Shown here: in pieces, positions 48,653 to 60,600 of the stretch
Numbering within the stretch: the first letter of the stretch is position 1
Layout: every line of letters starts with the position of its first letter
Source of the DNA: Torreya grandis
Lineage: Eukaryota > Streptophyta > Pinopsida > Cupressales > Taxaceae
Direction: 5' to 3'
Assembly (NCBI GenBank): GCA_037957365.1
Contig: JARHVA010003260.1
Coordinates: forward strand, 310,001-374,000
Length of the DNA stretch: 64,000 bases
Made by a program: the position numbers and the translations under genes
Notes under the pieces: model-generated
Told to the model about the DNA's origin: nothing
What the model saw: only the letters and a program-made list of their open reading frames with translations
The model's database searches: none

Positions 48653-49154
48653 TCAAATGCCACCCATTATGAGACAATGATAATGGCATCCCATTCTGAT
48701 AAACCAGTAGGAAACCATTTTATCCCCAGAATCAGTGACGGGTGAATAGAACTCTCCACCATGAAACCACTTTTCTGTGTCTTCCCCTTGGTTTTCTCTT
48801 CTTCTTGCCCCAAAGCAAGAATTGTCTTTTGGTCCAAAAACCATGAATCTTTGCTCTCCTGGCAAAGAGTTCCTTTTCTTGATTTTGATGGGCAGTAGCA
48901 CGGCCTAGTACCATAATTTTTTGTTCTGATAGCTTAGCCCAACACATGTCTTGATTGTCCCCCTCAGATATCTCAAATTTTTCTTCATTTGGAGGGGAGG
49001 GTTCTTCTACACTTATGCCACATTCCACCAATTTTTCTACTATTTCATCCTTTCCTAAAGACTCAAACAAAATTTGGGCTGTGGGGGCCGCCATTTGGGT
49101 CTCGACACATTTGACATGATCAATTATGTCAAATGGCTGGATTGGACTAGGCAC
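48653..49154 (-). pseudogene. Gag-only element, downstream reading frame of unknown function
   Basis: Two overlapping minus-strand frames (48732-49154 and 48653-48901) seem to be one protein with a frameshift near 48890. It begins with an acidic part (TAQILFESLGKDEIVEKLVE, EKFEISEGDNQDM) and ends with a basic, Arg/Lys-rich and aromatic part (FGARRRENQGEDTEKWFHGG). There is no zinc knuckle, protease DTG/DSG or RT motif. It could be the C-terminal region of this gag type. Codons are coherent and no repeats are present, so it was probably translated once. Confidence 0.5.
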
Positions 49155-49744
49155 AGGGGATGTGAGTTCTTCCTTTTGGTTTGTGGGAGGGGTGGGAGGA
49201 CTGGCTTACAAATTTGAAGTAGAAGGTGTAGAAATGTTTAAGATACTTTCTTAGCAATCACTGGGTCCTTTAGCTAGATAGGCAGAGTGGCCCCAGGCTT
49301 AGCAATCAAAATTGCAGGTTGAGGTTGCTCCTCTATTTTTACTTTATCAACTTATTGAGCTGACTGATTTTGGGACTGGGTGACCACAACATATGATCCC
49401 TCAGATGCTTCACCTTTACTTCTAGGTTCATCTTGGTAATCTAAGAAACTGATGTGGGAGTCACTAGCTGACTCTTCTTGATCCTTTGTGAAGAGACCAA
49501 CATCATTTTCTTGATTAAACTTAGGTTGGAAAGAGAAATCATGCTCTATTTCCAAATACCCAACTACTGAGTTGGCTGGAGGTGCTTCAATGGCAAGGTT
49601 CCTCTATGGGGGAGGAAGATGATTAGGTTGCCATTAATGTGCCTGATTAGGGAATGTCCTCTTTGGTACATCTCTGTATGAAGGATCAGATGACATCCCT
49701 TGTGCCATTTGTCTTCTGAGGGCCAACACTTCATTTTCTAGCTT
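49155..49744 (-). pseudogene. Gag-only element, gag C-terminal part (stop-interrupted)
   Basis: After the stop at 49745 the same frame continues with LENEVLALRRQMAQGMSSDP, then two stops, then the open stretch 49352-49555 (GYLEIEHDFSFQPKFNQEN, QEESASDSHISFLDYQDEPR). The frame agrees with that of the main gag domain, so only nonsense changes separate them. A frameshift follows before 49154. The acidic, Ser/Asp-rich composition fits a gag linker. Confidence 0.6.
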
Positions 49745-50398
49745 TTACACCATTGGATCAATGGTGGCTGTAGGTGAGTTATCAGAAGATGAGGAAGATG
49801 TGCCTCTATTTGAATCCCCTCTTATGTTTCCAACCAAGATAAGGTCATCTTCTAACTCAGTGGCTATGTCTTGAGCAGCTTCAAGATCCATGCAGCCAAC
49901 ACATCTTAGCAAAAAACTCACTTCAGGCAGCTGTGACTTTATGAAGAAGCATTTGAGGTTCTCGAGTGTGGGCTGAGCAACTGCGGGAATCCTATTTCTC
50001 AGCTTGTCAAATTTTGCAATAAAATCCCTCATGGGCTCATGAGGTTCCTTCTTCATCTGCATAAGTTGGGCTAGCAAAGCATGAACATCTTTTATAGGTT
50101 TCAACCTTGCTTCAAACTTGGCTTTGATAGTGTCCCAGCCAGTCACTGATCCAGTTTGCAGATGGTAGAACCAGTCTGCAACAACACCTTGTAGTGTCTC
50201 CATGAACAACCTAACCATTATGTCTTTGAATTCCACCCCTATGACACCATAGGCTATGCTGAAAGCTGCAATGTGTTCATCAAGATGAACCTTCCCATCA
50301 CCAAATAATTTGGGGAAATTCTTTCTTGAACTGCGTGGAAGTTCATGCAGAGGTGGAGTCAAGTTGAGTGGGCCAAAAGAGTTACCCCAGGGGCCTCA
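49745..50398 (-). CDS. Gag capsid-like domain of the gag-only gypsy element
   Basis: Open frame of about 200 codons. Residues of the retrotransposon gag domain in order are FPKLFGDGKVHLDEHIAAF, IMVRLFMETLQGVVADWFYH and GWDTIKAKFEARLKP, then the helix EPHEPMRDFIAKFDKLRNRI. It ends in a Ser-rich stretch. Gag assembles the cytoplasmic particle that packages element RNA. I see no in-frame ATG: the frame is open from about 50398 and Met is absent before the domain, so the start is undefined and the copy may not be translated now. The 5' LTR lies about 350 bp upstream with the PBS between. A related gag relic is at 43.2-44.6 kb. Confidence 0.82.
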
Positions 50399-50723
50399 AA
50401 CTAACATGATTTAATTATGAAAAATAGGGATAACAAATCTAGGTGGAGTGGCTAGATTGTAGAACAAAAATGGAAAAGAACTGGCCCTGCTTTAGCTTGA
50501 GGCTTGAGGCTTCAAACTGTGCACTCTTTCCCAATAGCTCTAGTTTTTTAGACCAAATAAAATAACAGAAGTGGAGGAAGATGGTAAGGCTATAATGATA
50601 ATGGGTAAGACATGGAATGGAGTCGATAGAGTCTATAATGGATAAGGGTTATAATGATTATGGGTAAGACACAAGTGATGTTTCAATCTGAAACTTGAGG
50701 TTCCAAATTGCACAAAATTACTG

Positions 50724-50741
50724 TCCCCAGTGGAGTTGCCA
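50724..50741 (-). promoter_or_regulatory. Primer binding site matching tRNA-Arg
   Basis: Minus strand TGGCAACTCCACTGGGGA, five bases from the LTR end. It agrees, with one mismatch, with the complement of the 3' end of a plant tRNA-Arg (TGGCGACTCCACTGGGGA, from memory), the primer reported for Ogre/Tat elements. Confidence 0.8.
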
Positions 50742-50746
50742 AAAAT

Positions 50747-52713
50747 TATTGGGTAAATATTTTGTTGGCCAGCTAATTGGTGACCAAAATAGTTCCTATC
50801 ACCACAGCATAGGAAGATTGGTCACCCAGGTGTGCAACTTTACTACATCAACTGCAGACAAATCTCTCCTCTCATCAAGGGGAGGTTCCCTATTAAATAT
50901 GCAGAGGCTATATACTATATAAATAAGCAAAAAATAAGACATAGGGGTGGGACAAACCATCCATCTCTCTTCTTTCAGAGATGATGCACATAGACAAAGG
51001 AGAAAATATTGGCTATAAATGCTGAAGGCACTTCTCTTCTTTTAGAAGTGTACCAGTGATCAAAAGGGCATAGTAATAACAAGATGAAATAGAGCGCAAC
51101 TCAAAGAGTATATCACAAAGGATAATGGGGGCACAAAGTTGCCCCAGAATCCTCAACACAAAAAGAAAAGGAAAATACAGATTGAAATCAATTGTGAAAG
51201 CACAAAGTCTTCCCACAGTTGGTTTCAGGACACTTCCCTATTACCTTCACTAATTCTACGTACCAAATTAAATGAATAAGGACACCTTTAGATGACACAA
51301 GTTAGAATAGCACAAAGTTTATGAAAAACTTGCTTTTTCATTCAGATAACAATGGAAATGAAATTACAACCTGAGCTCAAAGTCTCTGTCTTTCTCTTTC
51401 AAAATGGGTAGAGTTTCGCTCTTGTAAAATGAAAAGTCTCCCTTGTAACAAATGAGAGATTATAATATATAGCACTCCAAGAAAGATTTGGGTGCTTGTT
51501 TTCTATAGAATGGCCCATGCTATGCATTCAATGCCTTGAATGCATTTCCAAGTTTGTCAAAGGACTGCATTGAAAATAGGGCAGCTGTCTTAACTATGGC
51601 ATGTCATTTCATCCCATATGTCTTCTCCTAAGTCTAGATCATTTGGTCTGTCCTCTCTGACGTCTGTGTAGCTATCCATTTGTCTTTACTTCATGGAAGG
51701 AAAAAGTAGGCCACATCCTTAAATTGCAAGCCAAAATACCTGCTTAGTGGACTATTCCACCTACTAAAATTACTTTTGCACAAACATTTCAGGCTTTTCC
51801 CTCTTTCTACTTTTGTCTTTTCTAGCTTTGTCTCTTCTTGCTATGATTTGAGCTATCAGGATATCTTTTCAGCCAATCGCTTGGTTTTTCCTTCAAGTTT
51901 TGTGCTTTATTTGAATTTCAATAGATATTCCCTTACCTTAAATTTGACATCTATGGGGAGCTCATTGGTTGACTATTTCAACAGTTCGAGTGGCCTTCTC
52001 AGCTCCTTGGTTCAATTGCTTTCTTGCTTCAATCACTTTATTGGTTCAATCACTTTCTTGCTCTTTGGTTGAACCATCGCTTTCATTTGAACTTGCCTTT
52101 GGAATCATCCATGTTGCTTCTCTCTTTTCTTGAGGCCGCCTTTGAACTTTTGAACCATGTTGAACCATTGAACTTTGAACTCTTTCAGTTCAAAGTTCAA
52201 TCGGTTCATTGGTTTATTCTGTATCTCACTCAAACACTGCTTCCTTTATCTTTCTAAGCTTTGGTTGAACCTTTGAACCTACCGATTGAACCAACTTTGG
52301 TTCAATGGTTCAATCGGTTCATTCTTCATTATTTGGCTAAGTCTTTTTGATCTTTTGCACCAAGCACATTGAACCAATTGGTCGTTGAACCCATTGAACT
52401 GATTGAACGTTGAACCCATTAAACCAATGAACCAAAATGGTTCAAGGTTCAACGGTTCAATATTTTGAGACTCATTAAGTGCTCAAAGCCGTGAATCCTT
52501 TAAACAGTTAAACTTTGAACCTTTGACATATGTGTATAGCCCTTTGAAACTTCGAACCTGTGATTCCCTTTACTAAAAAAGCTTTGAAAAATGAGGAATT
52601 TGTAAGCCATCGAATAAATTTTGAGAAGGTAAGAGAGGGATTTTGGCCCTGTAGGCCCAAAATAGCTCATATGTTTTCCCAAAAATAAGAAGTCATTTTT
52701 TGGGGGGACAACA
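50747..52713 (-). repeat. Gag-only element, 5' LTR
   Basis: Partner of 46375-48425. The inner terminal CA is mutated to TA (TATTGGG at 50747 against TGTTGGG at 46375). The TATA-like TATAATATATAG is at 51461-51472, read on the minus strand as CTATATATTATA. Upstream of it in element orientation lie the hairpin (51522-51545) and the GAACC array. Confidence 0.93.
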
Positions 52714-52718
52714 AAGTT
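52714..52718. repeat. Target site duplication, right (AAGTT)
   Basis: Matches 46370-46374. Confidence 0.92.
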
Positions 52719-53000
52719 AATGAAAATATTCATAATAATATTCATTTTTTGGTTAATTACAATAAAGCTAAAATATATGAAGGAATACAAAATGTTTAAA
52801 GCCTTTGGGCTCATATCAAAGAGCTATTGGAGCCTAGTTTTACAAGCAAAAGGAAGGTTAAGAAGGGTTAGAGTAGTGGATCTCAATACATCATTGATCA
52901 TGAAAATTTGTTGTTACAGATTGATATGAACCTTAAGAAGATGAATGCCTATTGGGAAAATGTGTTTGTTATTTTGGATTTAGATTAGTTCTTTTGTTAT
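52719..53000 (+). pseudogene. Unidentified coding relic, downstream part
   Basis: The frame that ends at the left target site (VDLLEQV) continues here with NENIHNNIHFLVNYNKAKIY, and, past two stops, IIDHENLLLQIDMNLKKMNA, up to a stop near 52987. Content is again Leu/Asn/Lys-rich and helical. A T-rich stretch typical of a 3' untranslated region follows (53000-53120). Confidence 0.5.
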
Positions 53001-54304
53001 TTTGTGGCTATTTCTAGGCTATTTTTTAGATGTTTTTGGATTGTGTTAGTCCTAGTTTCTTTTCTAGGCTTGGATAGTTTATTGTTTCTTTTGTGTTTGT
53101 TCATAAAAATCCCCCCATTTAACCTAAATAAAATAAATAAATGTATACAAAGGAAAATGTAGTTGACCTTTTAATCAATCCTAGCTTGGAGAAGATAAAT
53201 CCTACATACACTTTTGTTTGTTGATACATTATATATTCAATGTCATGATCAAGATGGCTATACTAGACCTAACCAAGGGATATGAGAGGTTTCCAAAGCA
53301 TTTAATCAGGAAACACTATGAAATAACCCTAGTTAGGTCGTATGTTTTCAGATTCACTAAGTAAATGACAAGTAAAGTAAAATATAATCTAGTGTTCACC
53401 AAAGCTTATGGTACAAGGTAGGGGTAATAAACATAAAAATTAAACATGCATAGAAGATCTATACTCAAGTAAATGCATAAAAAATTATAATGAATGGGAG
53501 ATAATTACAAATGCTAATCTATCTACTTTAATAAAGGAGGAACAAATTTAGGAATATTTACCTTTGAATATGAACCCACCGAGCCTCAATCTCTCCCTTG
53601 GCCAAGTTTCTTCATAATAGGTTGTTGTAGGATAACAAGGATAAGTCATATCTAGTCTAAAAACATTATCTATGCATCCAAAAGACTTTTCCAAAAGATA
53701 AGATCTATATCTCCAAAGAAAGTATTAAAACCCTAAGCAATGCTCCTCAAGTAGAATGGTGGATAAGCAGATGTATAATATAATATTCTTATTCTCTTAC
53801 TCATAAATGACAAAAATGGATGTGTATATATAGCTTAATATAACCTTAAACCTTTCCAAAAGTTTAGCTGATAGGGTCAATGTAATTTGACTCTATATCA
53901 TTGTTTGATAAAAATAGGTTATGTCCCAGTCTAGGTCAGTCAAAGCTGACCTAGACCCACAATGTGCAAGTATCAATTAGAATATAAAGTCAACTCAGGC
54001 CTACATTATTTGGTAAATGTCAAAAAGGATTTTAGGCTTAAGTAGGGGATAAATAAGGTAGTGACTTACTTGAAGGAGTGTGTAAGAGAGGTTTCAAAGC
54101 TTAGGGAAGTATATGGAAGAAGGTTTGTGTTGGTTTCAAGTGGTGGTATATGGGATAATACTGTTGGGAAGCATCAATGGTCTGTCCACGCCTTATCTAG
54201 TGTACCTTTTAAGGTGTGCACTTAGAGAGATTGAGACTTGATAGGTTATTATAAGAGAGAAATCATAATTAATTGATAAAGTTTAAAAATATTGTGTATA
54301 CATA
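53001..54304 (-). other. Candidate 3' LTR of the following integrase relic
   Basis: No gene. A GTGTATATATAGC string near 53819, and the boundary GTATACA followed by TAATCCCCACTC near 54304 (a possible polypurine tract on the minus strand), fit the end of a minus-strand LTR. There is no second copy in the window to confirm it. Confidence 0.3.
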
Positions 54305-56585
54305 ATCCCCACTCAAAGCTTATCATGTGTCACTTAGGTGAAATATGGGATGGTGTTTTGAGAAAAGGACATAACAACACATAATGCTAAAGCCAAATAA
54401 ATTAAAGTATTTTAAAGCATAAAATAACTGAAAGGAAATGATTGAAGTTAAATAATAAAAAATAATAATTAATGTATGCATACTTTAACTTACATTTATT
54501 GCTAAATGGTTATCTGCTATGTTTTTAGTTTTGATCATGGAAGGTGCAAAGACTGTTTTGGACAAACCTAAGGATACGAAACTAAAGATCAAAAATAAAC
54601 AAACATAGGAAATCAAAGATACCTAAAATGTGTAGGCATGATGTACTTAAACATTTGGTAATTTGGAGTGATAAATACTAAGTTAGGACAAAATGACCAA
54701 GTCAAAAATTTAGAGCAAATTGGGTAGCCGAAAAGCCAAGGCTACTAAATGATAAAAAAACTCAAATAAGTAAACCTTAAGTAAGAAAGGCAAACAAACC
54801 AAGTTAAACTAAGGATACGAGTAAAAATGATAATTAAACATCAATGTGAAAGAAATAAAAATTCTTACTTAAATAAAGATGAGAAAGCAATGGTAAAACA
54901 ACATTGATGAGTGAGGAGTAACAATCCTTACTCAATAATTATTGGAATAAGTACATAAAAAGGGGAAAACAACATTAGTGAGTGAGAAGTAACAATCCAA
55001 CCTCAATAGTAAAAAAAGTACATAAAAATATAAATGGATGTATTTGTCCATAAAAAGGAGTACAATAATAAAAAATTTAGAAGTAAAGCAAGACAATTCT
55101 ATAAATGTAAAACAATGGTGTAAATAAAGTAATCTAGAGTCACTCTAGCACACTATTTTGTTCTAGAGATGGATAAAACTAAAACAAAGTAGTACTAGTA
55201 TGTTGTAAGATGTGAAGAAGAGGGAATATAGAAGTGAGAAAATAGATTTAGAATCAAACTTGTCTATCAAGGGGGGAAATGAAATAGGTGGTGGGGAAAA
55301 TGAAGGAAAAATCAAGGTAGAGAAACTCTTTATTGAATTGAAGATAATTAAATTAAGTTTGTCAAAATAATAAGACTTTCAACATTAAGGATGCTAAAAA
55401 AAATCTCATAACCACCCAAATATTGGGTCATCAAATTAAGTATGAATATCATCCAATGAAGGCTATATACATGAAAATTAAAATGGACCTACCTTCCCAT
55501 AACATGTTGCCCATTACTCAATATCCCTTATAGAGTCATTGGTCTACTATGAAGATTGGGTAATTGTATGAGAAAGTAGGTAACACTATAGATTATTTTG
55601 AATTCTCCTATCCCAATCTACTAGCCTACCATACCCTAATGAACCTTGGCTCTATGATGAGGCCAAATATGGAGTTTGAGTTTTGACTAGGGATAGGAGA
55701 TGTGCTAAAAATAATGTCTTTTGATATGATTTTGATTTTTGACTTTGTATGTTGCCTTTTGTTTTAAAAGATGTGGCTTTTAATTTTTGATGGATTTTAC
55801 TATTCCTCTTCCATATGGATTTGGAGAAATAAACATGGGTGCTAAAGATGACTATCATTTGAAAACTTGGGACTTAGTTGCTAAGAAAAAGAACTTAAAG
55901 ATCATGTTGTATAAGAGTCTTATTTATTCATGTGAAATAAAATTGCTATCTTGAATTCAACCTTGTTTTATCTAAAGTGGAATGGAAGGAAGGGAAATCA
56001 AGGGGAATGAAACATGAAACAAGTTTAATTACTTTAAATCAAAAAAAATGTGACAAAGGTCAAAAGGGATACAATTACAGGTAAATATGATTCCTTATCA
56101 TAAGAATTTATGAGAGTGTAGGGAAACATGCTAACATAGTTTGTTGTGCAAGTTTTAGCTAATGAAGAAACAAAAAATGAAGATAAGAATATGGGATCAC
56201 AAACTTGTAACCAGTTCTTAACATTCTAGAAAATGAAAACTTAGTATTCCAAAGGTGTTTTTAAAATAAAATGGTGATTTTATGAGGATATCCTGGTCCT
56301 ATCCATGGTCTTACACTATAACTCATAAAATAGAAAACCCAAGAGGGTGTAAAAAGTATTGAAAAATAATAAGTTTGATAGAAGTGAAAAAAATTCATGA
56401 GGAATATCAGGTCCTATCCATGATGTTACAATGTAACTCATGAGAAAAAGAAACCAAAGGACCAAGGGAAGGAACTAAGGTTTGTGGAAAGATAAGACTA
56501 CTATAGAGGGTGAGACCCATGAATAAATATTGCAAAAAGTGTTAGTAAGTTAAGATCTAGGAAAGATATTTATTTAAGAATTGTA
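54305..56585. other. Purine-rich non-coding region
   Basis: A- and G-rich plus strand without coding similarity. AACAACATTGATGAGTGAGG and AACAACATTAGTGAGTGAGA (about 54899 and 54967) are degenerate direct repeats about 68 bp apart. It probably is the 3' untranslated part of the gypsy relic that follows. Confidence 0.4.
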
Positions 56586-56589
56586 CATT

Positions 56590-57660
56590 AGTGGCTCTAA
56601 AAAAGTATGGCCTTAATTCATTTGGAGGCGATAGGTGCTAGGACCAAGAATATCTTTCACTAAATAAGGTCCCCAACATTTTTGGGTGTATTTTCCTTAT
56701 TTATCATAGATATGGTCTAATTTAAGGACTAGATCACCAACATTAAAAGTATGAACTTTAACCTTTTTATTATTTTTCTTGGCAATACGAGCCTTGTATT
56801 AGAAAGTATGTTATAAAGTGGTTAGATGGTGTTCATCGAGAAGATTTAGGGCATGAAGGTGAGATTCACATAGTTCCTTATTGAGAAGGATACCATGAAG
56901 AGATATACATAAAGAGGGAAGCTCAACTTTAAATTGTAAGATGAACTCAAATCTATAGACTAGTGAGAATGATGTTCCCCTATGGCAGTACAAATACTAG
57001 TATGATAGGCCCAAAGTGTGGGACATAAATGAAGATGCCATTTCATGTGGGTTTCATGGATGGTATTTTGGAATATTTTATTGAGAATTTTATTAGTGTC
57101 CTTGGCTTGGCCATTGCACTATGAATGATAAGGTATGGAGAATCTGTGGGATATTTTGAATTTAGCACATAACTGCTTCATGTCCTTGTTATTGTAATTA
57201 TCACCATTATTAGAAATGATAGTATGAAAATATCCAAAATTGTAAATGATTTGGTTAAGGAAAAATGTGGAAATAGTATTTCCCATGATGTTGAATGGAT
57301 TCTACCCATTTGGTAAAATATTCAGTAGTCATGATGATAAAAACATGCCCATCTTGTGACCTAAGTAGTTTATCAATGAGATTTGATCCCCACATGGAAA
57401 ATGGCCAAGGAGATTCCATAGTTTAGAGCTTGGTTGGTGGTGAATGGATTAGATAATCATGGAGTTGGAAAGGATTACACTTTTTATCAAAATTGATAGC
57501 ATCATTTTTGAGAGTAGGCCAAAAGTAACCCATATATAGGAATTTTCATGTTATAGCATATCCGTTATAGTGACAACCACAAATTGTCCCATGTGATTTT
57601 TTAAGGAGAGAAGGGACCTCTTATTTAATTACAAAGTAGATAAAGGTACCTTTGACATTA
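56590..57660 (-). pseudogene. Ty3/gypsy integrase relic
   Basis: Minus-strand translation gives KSHGTICGCHYN, WPFSMWGSNLIDKLLRSQDG, HVFIIMTTEYFTKWVESI, TIISNNGDNYNNKDMKQLCA, QAKDTNKILNKIFQNTIHET, HLHLCPTLWAYHTSI and (56811-56993) SFSLVYRFEFILQFKVELPS. This is the full order of a plant gypsy integrase core. At the three catalytic sites the expected D...D...E read E (TEYFTKW), N (SNNG) and K (QAKDTN). Several stops are present. Integrase inserts element DNA into the genome; this copy is dead. Confidence 0.8.
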
Positions 57661-58070
57661 TGATAATACAGGGTGTTATATCAAAAGACATATTTAAAAT
57701 ATTTTTTTATGGATTTTAGTCTTTTCACAAAAATCCATGTTTGGAGAATAAGTTTGATGTTTAAGAAACTAGATAATGTCTTTATACCATGGGCTCTATC
57801 AAATGGTGACAACCTTAATATGATAGATATGAAAATATTGTAGTTGGATATAATATGGGGAATTTATTATTTGAATTGGGAATCACTAAGAACTTGATGC
57901 AGATAAAATAAGCATGCTGAAGAAGAAAGAGAGTCAATGATAGAGTTATGATCTCTTAGAATGGGTTCAATGGTAAAAGAGATGGACGTTTGGGTAAGGG
58001 TAGTGGCCACTTGACGATAAGTGACAATATTTTCATTTTTACATTAGTAATTGTAGTAGTAAATTTGAGC
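57661..58070 (-). pseudogene. Remnant upstream of integrase, probable second RNase H (archaeal-type) domain
   Basis: Minus-strand translation near 57880-58060 reads YRQVATTLTQTSISFTIEPI and LRDHNSIIDSLSSSACLF. This resembles the end of the additional RNase H found in Tat/Ogre elements (yR-...F-sf-iehIPRdhNs-ADaLAslAS). The catalytic Asp of ADALA is retained as DSL. Stops separate it from the integrase. Alternatively it is the tail of the ordinary RNase H. Confidence 0.5.
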
Positions 58071-59172
58071 AATATGGATTTGAGATTATACGATTAATCT
58101 AAAATCTACTCAAACATCAAACTACCTAGGTAAGATCTAGAAACATTAGAAATAAATGCAAATTTATGAATACACTATTCAAACCAGAATTCTAATCCTA
58201 AAGCTAATTGCTACAAATCATGATTAAATAGATATAAAAAGAAGAGGATTAGATTAATTATCTTAAACTCAAAATTTGGACATTATGTTGGCTTAATCAT
58301 GGATGTTGGAGATTATTGATTACTTCATGAGTTGGACATGGACTTACTAGATAGTTTCCATGGAGGGATAGGTTGTTTAAATATATTATGGAGGGAAGGA
58401 TCAATGATTGAAATTCAAAGTTGACTTTTGAAGATCTAGGGTAGAGGATTATCTAAGGAATTTAAAATTTCTTGAAAGCCTCTAGATTTAGAGGCTTATA
58501 GAGAGGAGGGGTGAGAATAGAGAAGATTATATAATTGGGGAATTATAGAATCATTTTTAGGGGTTAATGATGATTAGGTGGGGGATTAGTTAGGGATTAG
58601 GTGGATGATTAAGGTCTAGGGGTGAGAGCCTAGGAATAGGTTAGTAGATGGGCCATAGGAATTTAAAATTCCCAAATAATAGATAAGATAGATTAGAATA
58701 AGATAATATGGATTTAGAATAATTAATGGAGTGGGATAAGAATATGGTTGGCAACTGAATAAATATGAAAGGGGGATATTAAATAAGTGACTAAGAAGGG
58801 GATAAATTAGTGCGATAAATTAGATAAGTAAAATTAATAGAAATTTTAGTGACATTAAATGAAGTGAGCAATTTTATATGGATACATTTTGATCCTCTTT
58901 GAAAGGGAATTATAAGTGAAACAAAGTGGAGAGATTAATGGTCTTTTTGTTTCCAAATCTTACACCCTAAAAGAGGGCTATTCAGGCCTCCTCCAGATTT
59001 GGGCAATGTTAGAACGTTTCCAAGCCTGTGGGTGTGCTTATAAGTGGAAATGAACCTCTAGATTGAAAGGGATAGCTCCTTATATTAGATTTTTGTGAAA
59101 TAAAACTATTGAACTAGTTTGTATGAGTGAAAAGAGTTAGAAGTTTGCATAAATGAAAAGCCTAGTCTAAGA
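58071..59172. other. Gene-free, G/A-skewed sequence
   Basis: No RT follows the RNase H remnant, so the gypsy relic is truncated here. At 58500-58900 the plus strand is strongly purine-rich with repeated GGGGATTAG and GGATTAGGTGG strings. No domain seen. Confidence 0.4.
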
Positions 59173-60142
59173 TGGTGATACACCAAGAATTAATATCCAC
59201 ATGTATACCCTATACTTATGCACAATACAATAGAATATAATATATAACTCAAGCTCTAAAGGATTCCAACATAAGTATTTCAATGTAGAGATATAATGAA
59301 TGAGATCACACAATGCAAATAACTGGAAAAGACAACCTATATAGTCCAGAAAAAAGGTTACACATGTGCAAAATATCATACAGCTAGAATGCACTATACA
59401 TAACCTTTTGGATCAAATTTTTGTGTAAAAACATGAAGGATAGAGAATAGAAGGATAAAACATCACTTAATATCACTCTGTGTCTCTTGCATACCTAGGC
59501 AAATGTCTAGAACTTAGAAAGAAAATAGACTTATGCTTCTTTGCTCAAAGGCAAGAAAATGGCAAAACATTCTAGCAGGGCTTCACCATACTATCTATGG
59601 ATGATAAAACTAGAGCCAAAGGGTCTTATTTATAAAAAAAGAGGGAGAGAAGAGAGATCTCTTAGGTGTCAAAATATAAGCCTCCAAATGGTTTGCAGTC
59701 ACCATCCTGGTGAAATTGATTCTAGTTGTTCTCTCATTCAGTTGGAGTTTGTCCTTCTCTTTGATTCACCCTCTTGAAATGACTAGGATCACTAAAAAAT
59801 AAATGGTGAGATGACCCTCCATAATAAATTGCTTGGATCACTATTACAAATCTTAGATTTTTCCTTAGAGCTCTTGCATTTTGCACTATAGACTCATTCA
59901 AGTTTTCCATGTGACTTTATTTCTACTTGCTTATTCGGGTTCTTTGATTGCTTTTACTTGTAAAAGTCATAAGCAAATATCTTTTTAAAACTTGTAAAGC
60001 ATTGTCTCTTCCTTTTTAGGATTTCATTTTATTTTACTTGTAAAATTCATAAGCAAAGCTCTTTCAGAAACTTGATTTTCACTATCCTTGTTTAAGACCC
60101 TATCAGGTTCTTTAAATGGCTTTACTTCTTACTTGAAGACTT

Positions 60143-60413
60143 TAGGCATGAATTTGACATCTTATGGAATGCCATATTTAAATCTCAATGGCTAGTTGGC
60201 CACCCTAAATTTTATGTCCTAAGGCATGTCATGTCTACACCCCAATGACTAGTTGGTTGCCCTAAATTTGACATCTTATAGCACGTCATTTCTACACCCC
60301 AATGACTAGTTGGTTGCCTTGAATTTGACATCCTATGACACATCATCTTTGTACCCTAATGGCTAGTTGGATGTATTAAACTTGAAATCCTGTGGCATGT
60401 CATGGGGATCCAT
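60143..60413. repeat. 57-bp tandem array, four to five units
   Basis: The string CTAGTTGG recurs at 60192, 60249, 60306 and 60363, exactly 57 bp apart, within units of the type CACCCCAATGACTAGTTGG plus CCCTAAATTTGACATC plus CATGTCAT. Units diverge by perhaps 10-20 percent, judged by eye. Confidence 0.9.
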
Positions 60414-60600
60414 GAGGTTGGGTTTATTATTTGAAGCAATTTTCTTGAAGTAATTCTTTGAGACAATTTGTCTGAAAGAATTCTTTTGGGGATTTTTCCT
60501 GAAAGGTAATGGTTAGTTCCTTCAAAAAAATTTCCTGAAGGACACTTAGGAAAGTGTCCTTCAAATTTTTTTTGAAATATATTTAGGGAAGGCATAGGGT

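Larger units (their letters stand above)
46375..52713 (-). mobile_element. Non-autonomous gypsy element with gag only (TR-GAG type)
   Basis: Complete element of about 6.3 kb: LTRs at 46375-48425 and 50747-52713, TGTTG...CAACA ends and 5-bp AAGTT target duplication. Between the LTRs are only about 2.3 kb with a PBS, gag and a further reading frame. There is no protease, reverse transcriptase, RNase H or integrase. This fits the class described as terminal-repeat retrotransposons with a gag domain (TR-GAG), which depend on enzymes of autonomous relatives. A tRNA-Arg-type PBS is known from the Tat/Ogre branch of gypsy, so kinship there is likely. The LTRs are closely similar but differ by small deletions, for example about 44 bp missing near 51048. 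Confidence 0.88.

Noticed and set aside
58500..58900. G-quadruplex or regulatory purine tract
   Set aside because: Purine skew is clear but G-runs are mostly two to four bases and irregularly spaced; no defined structure.
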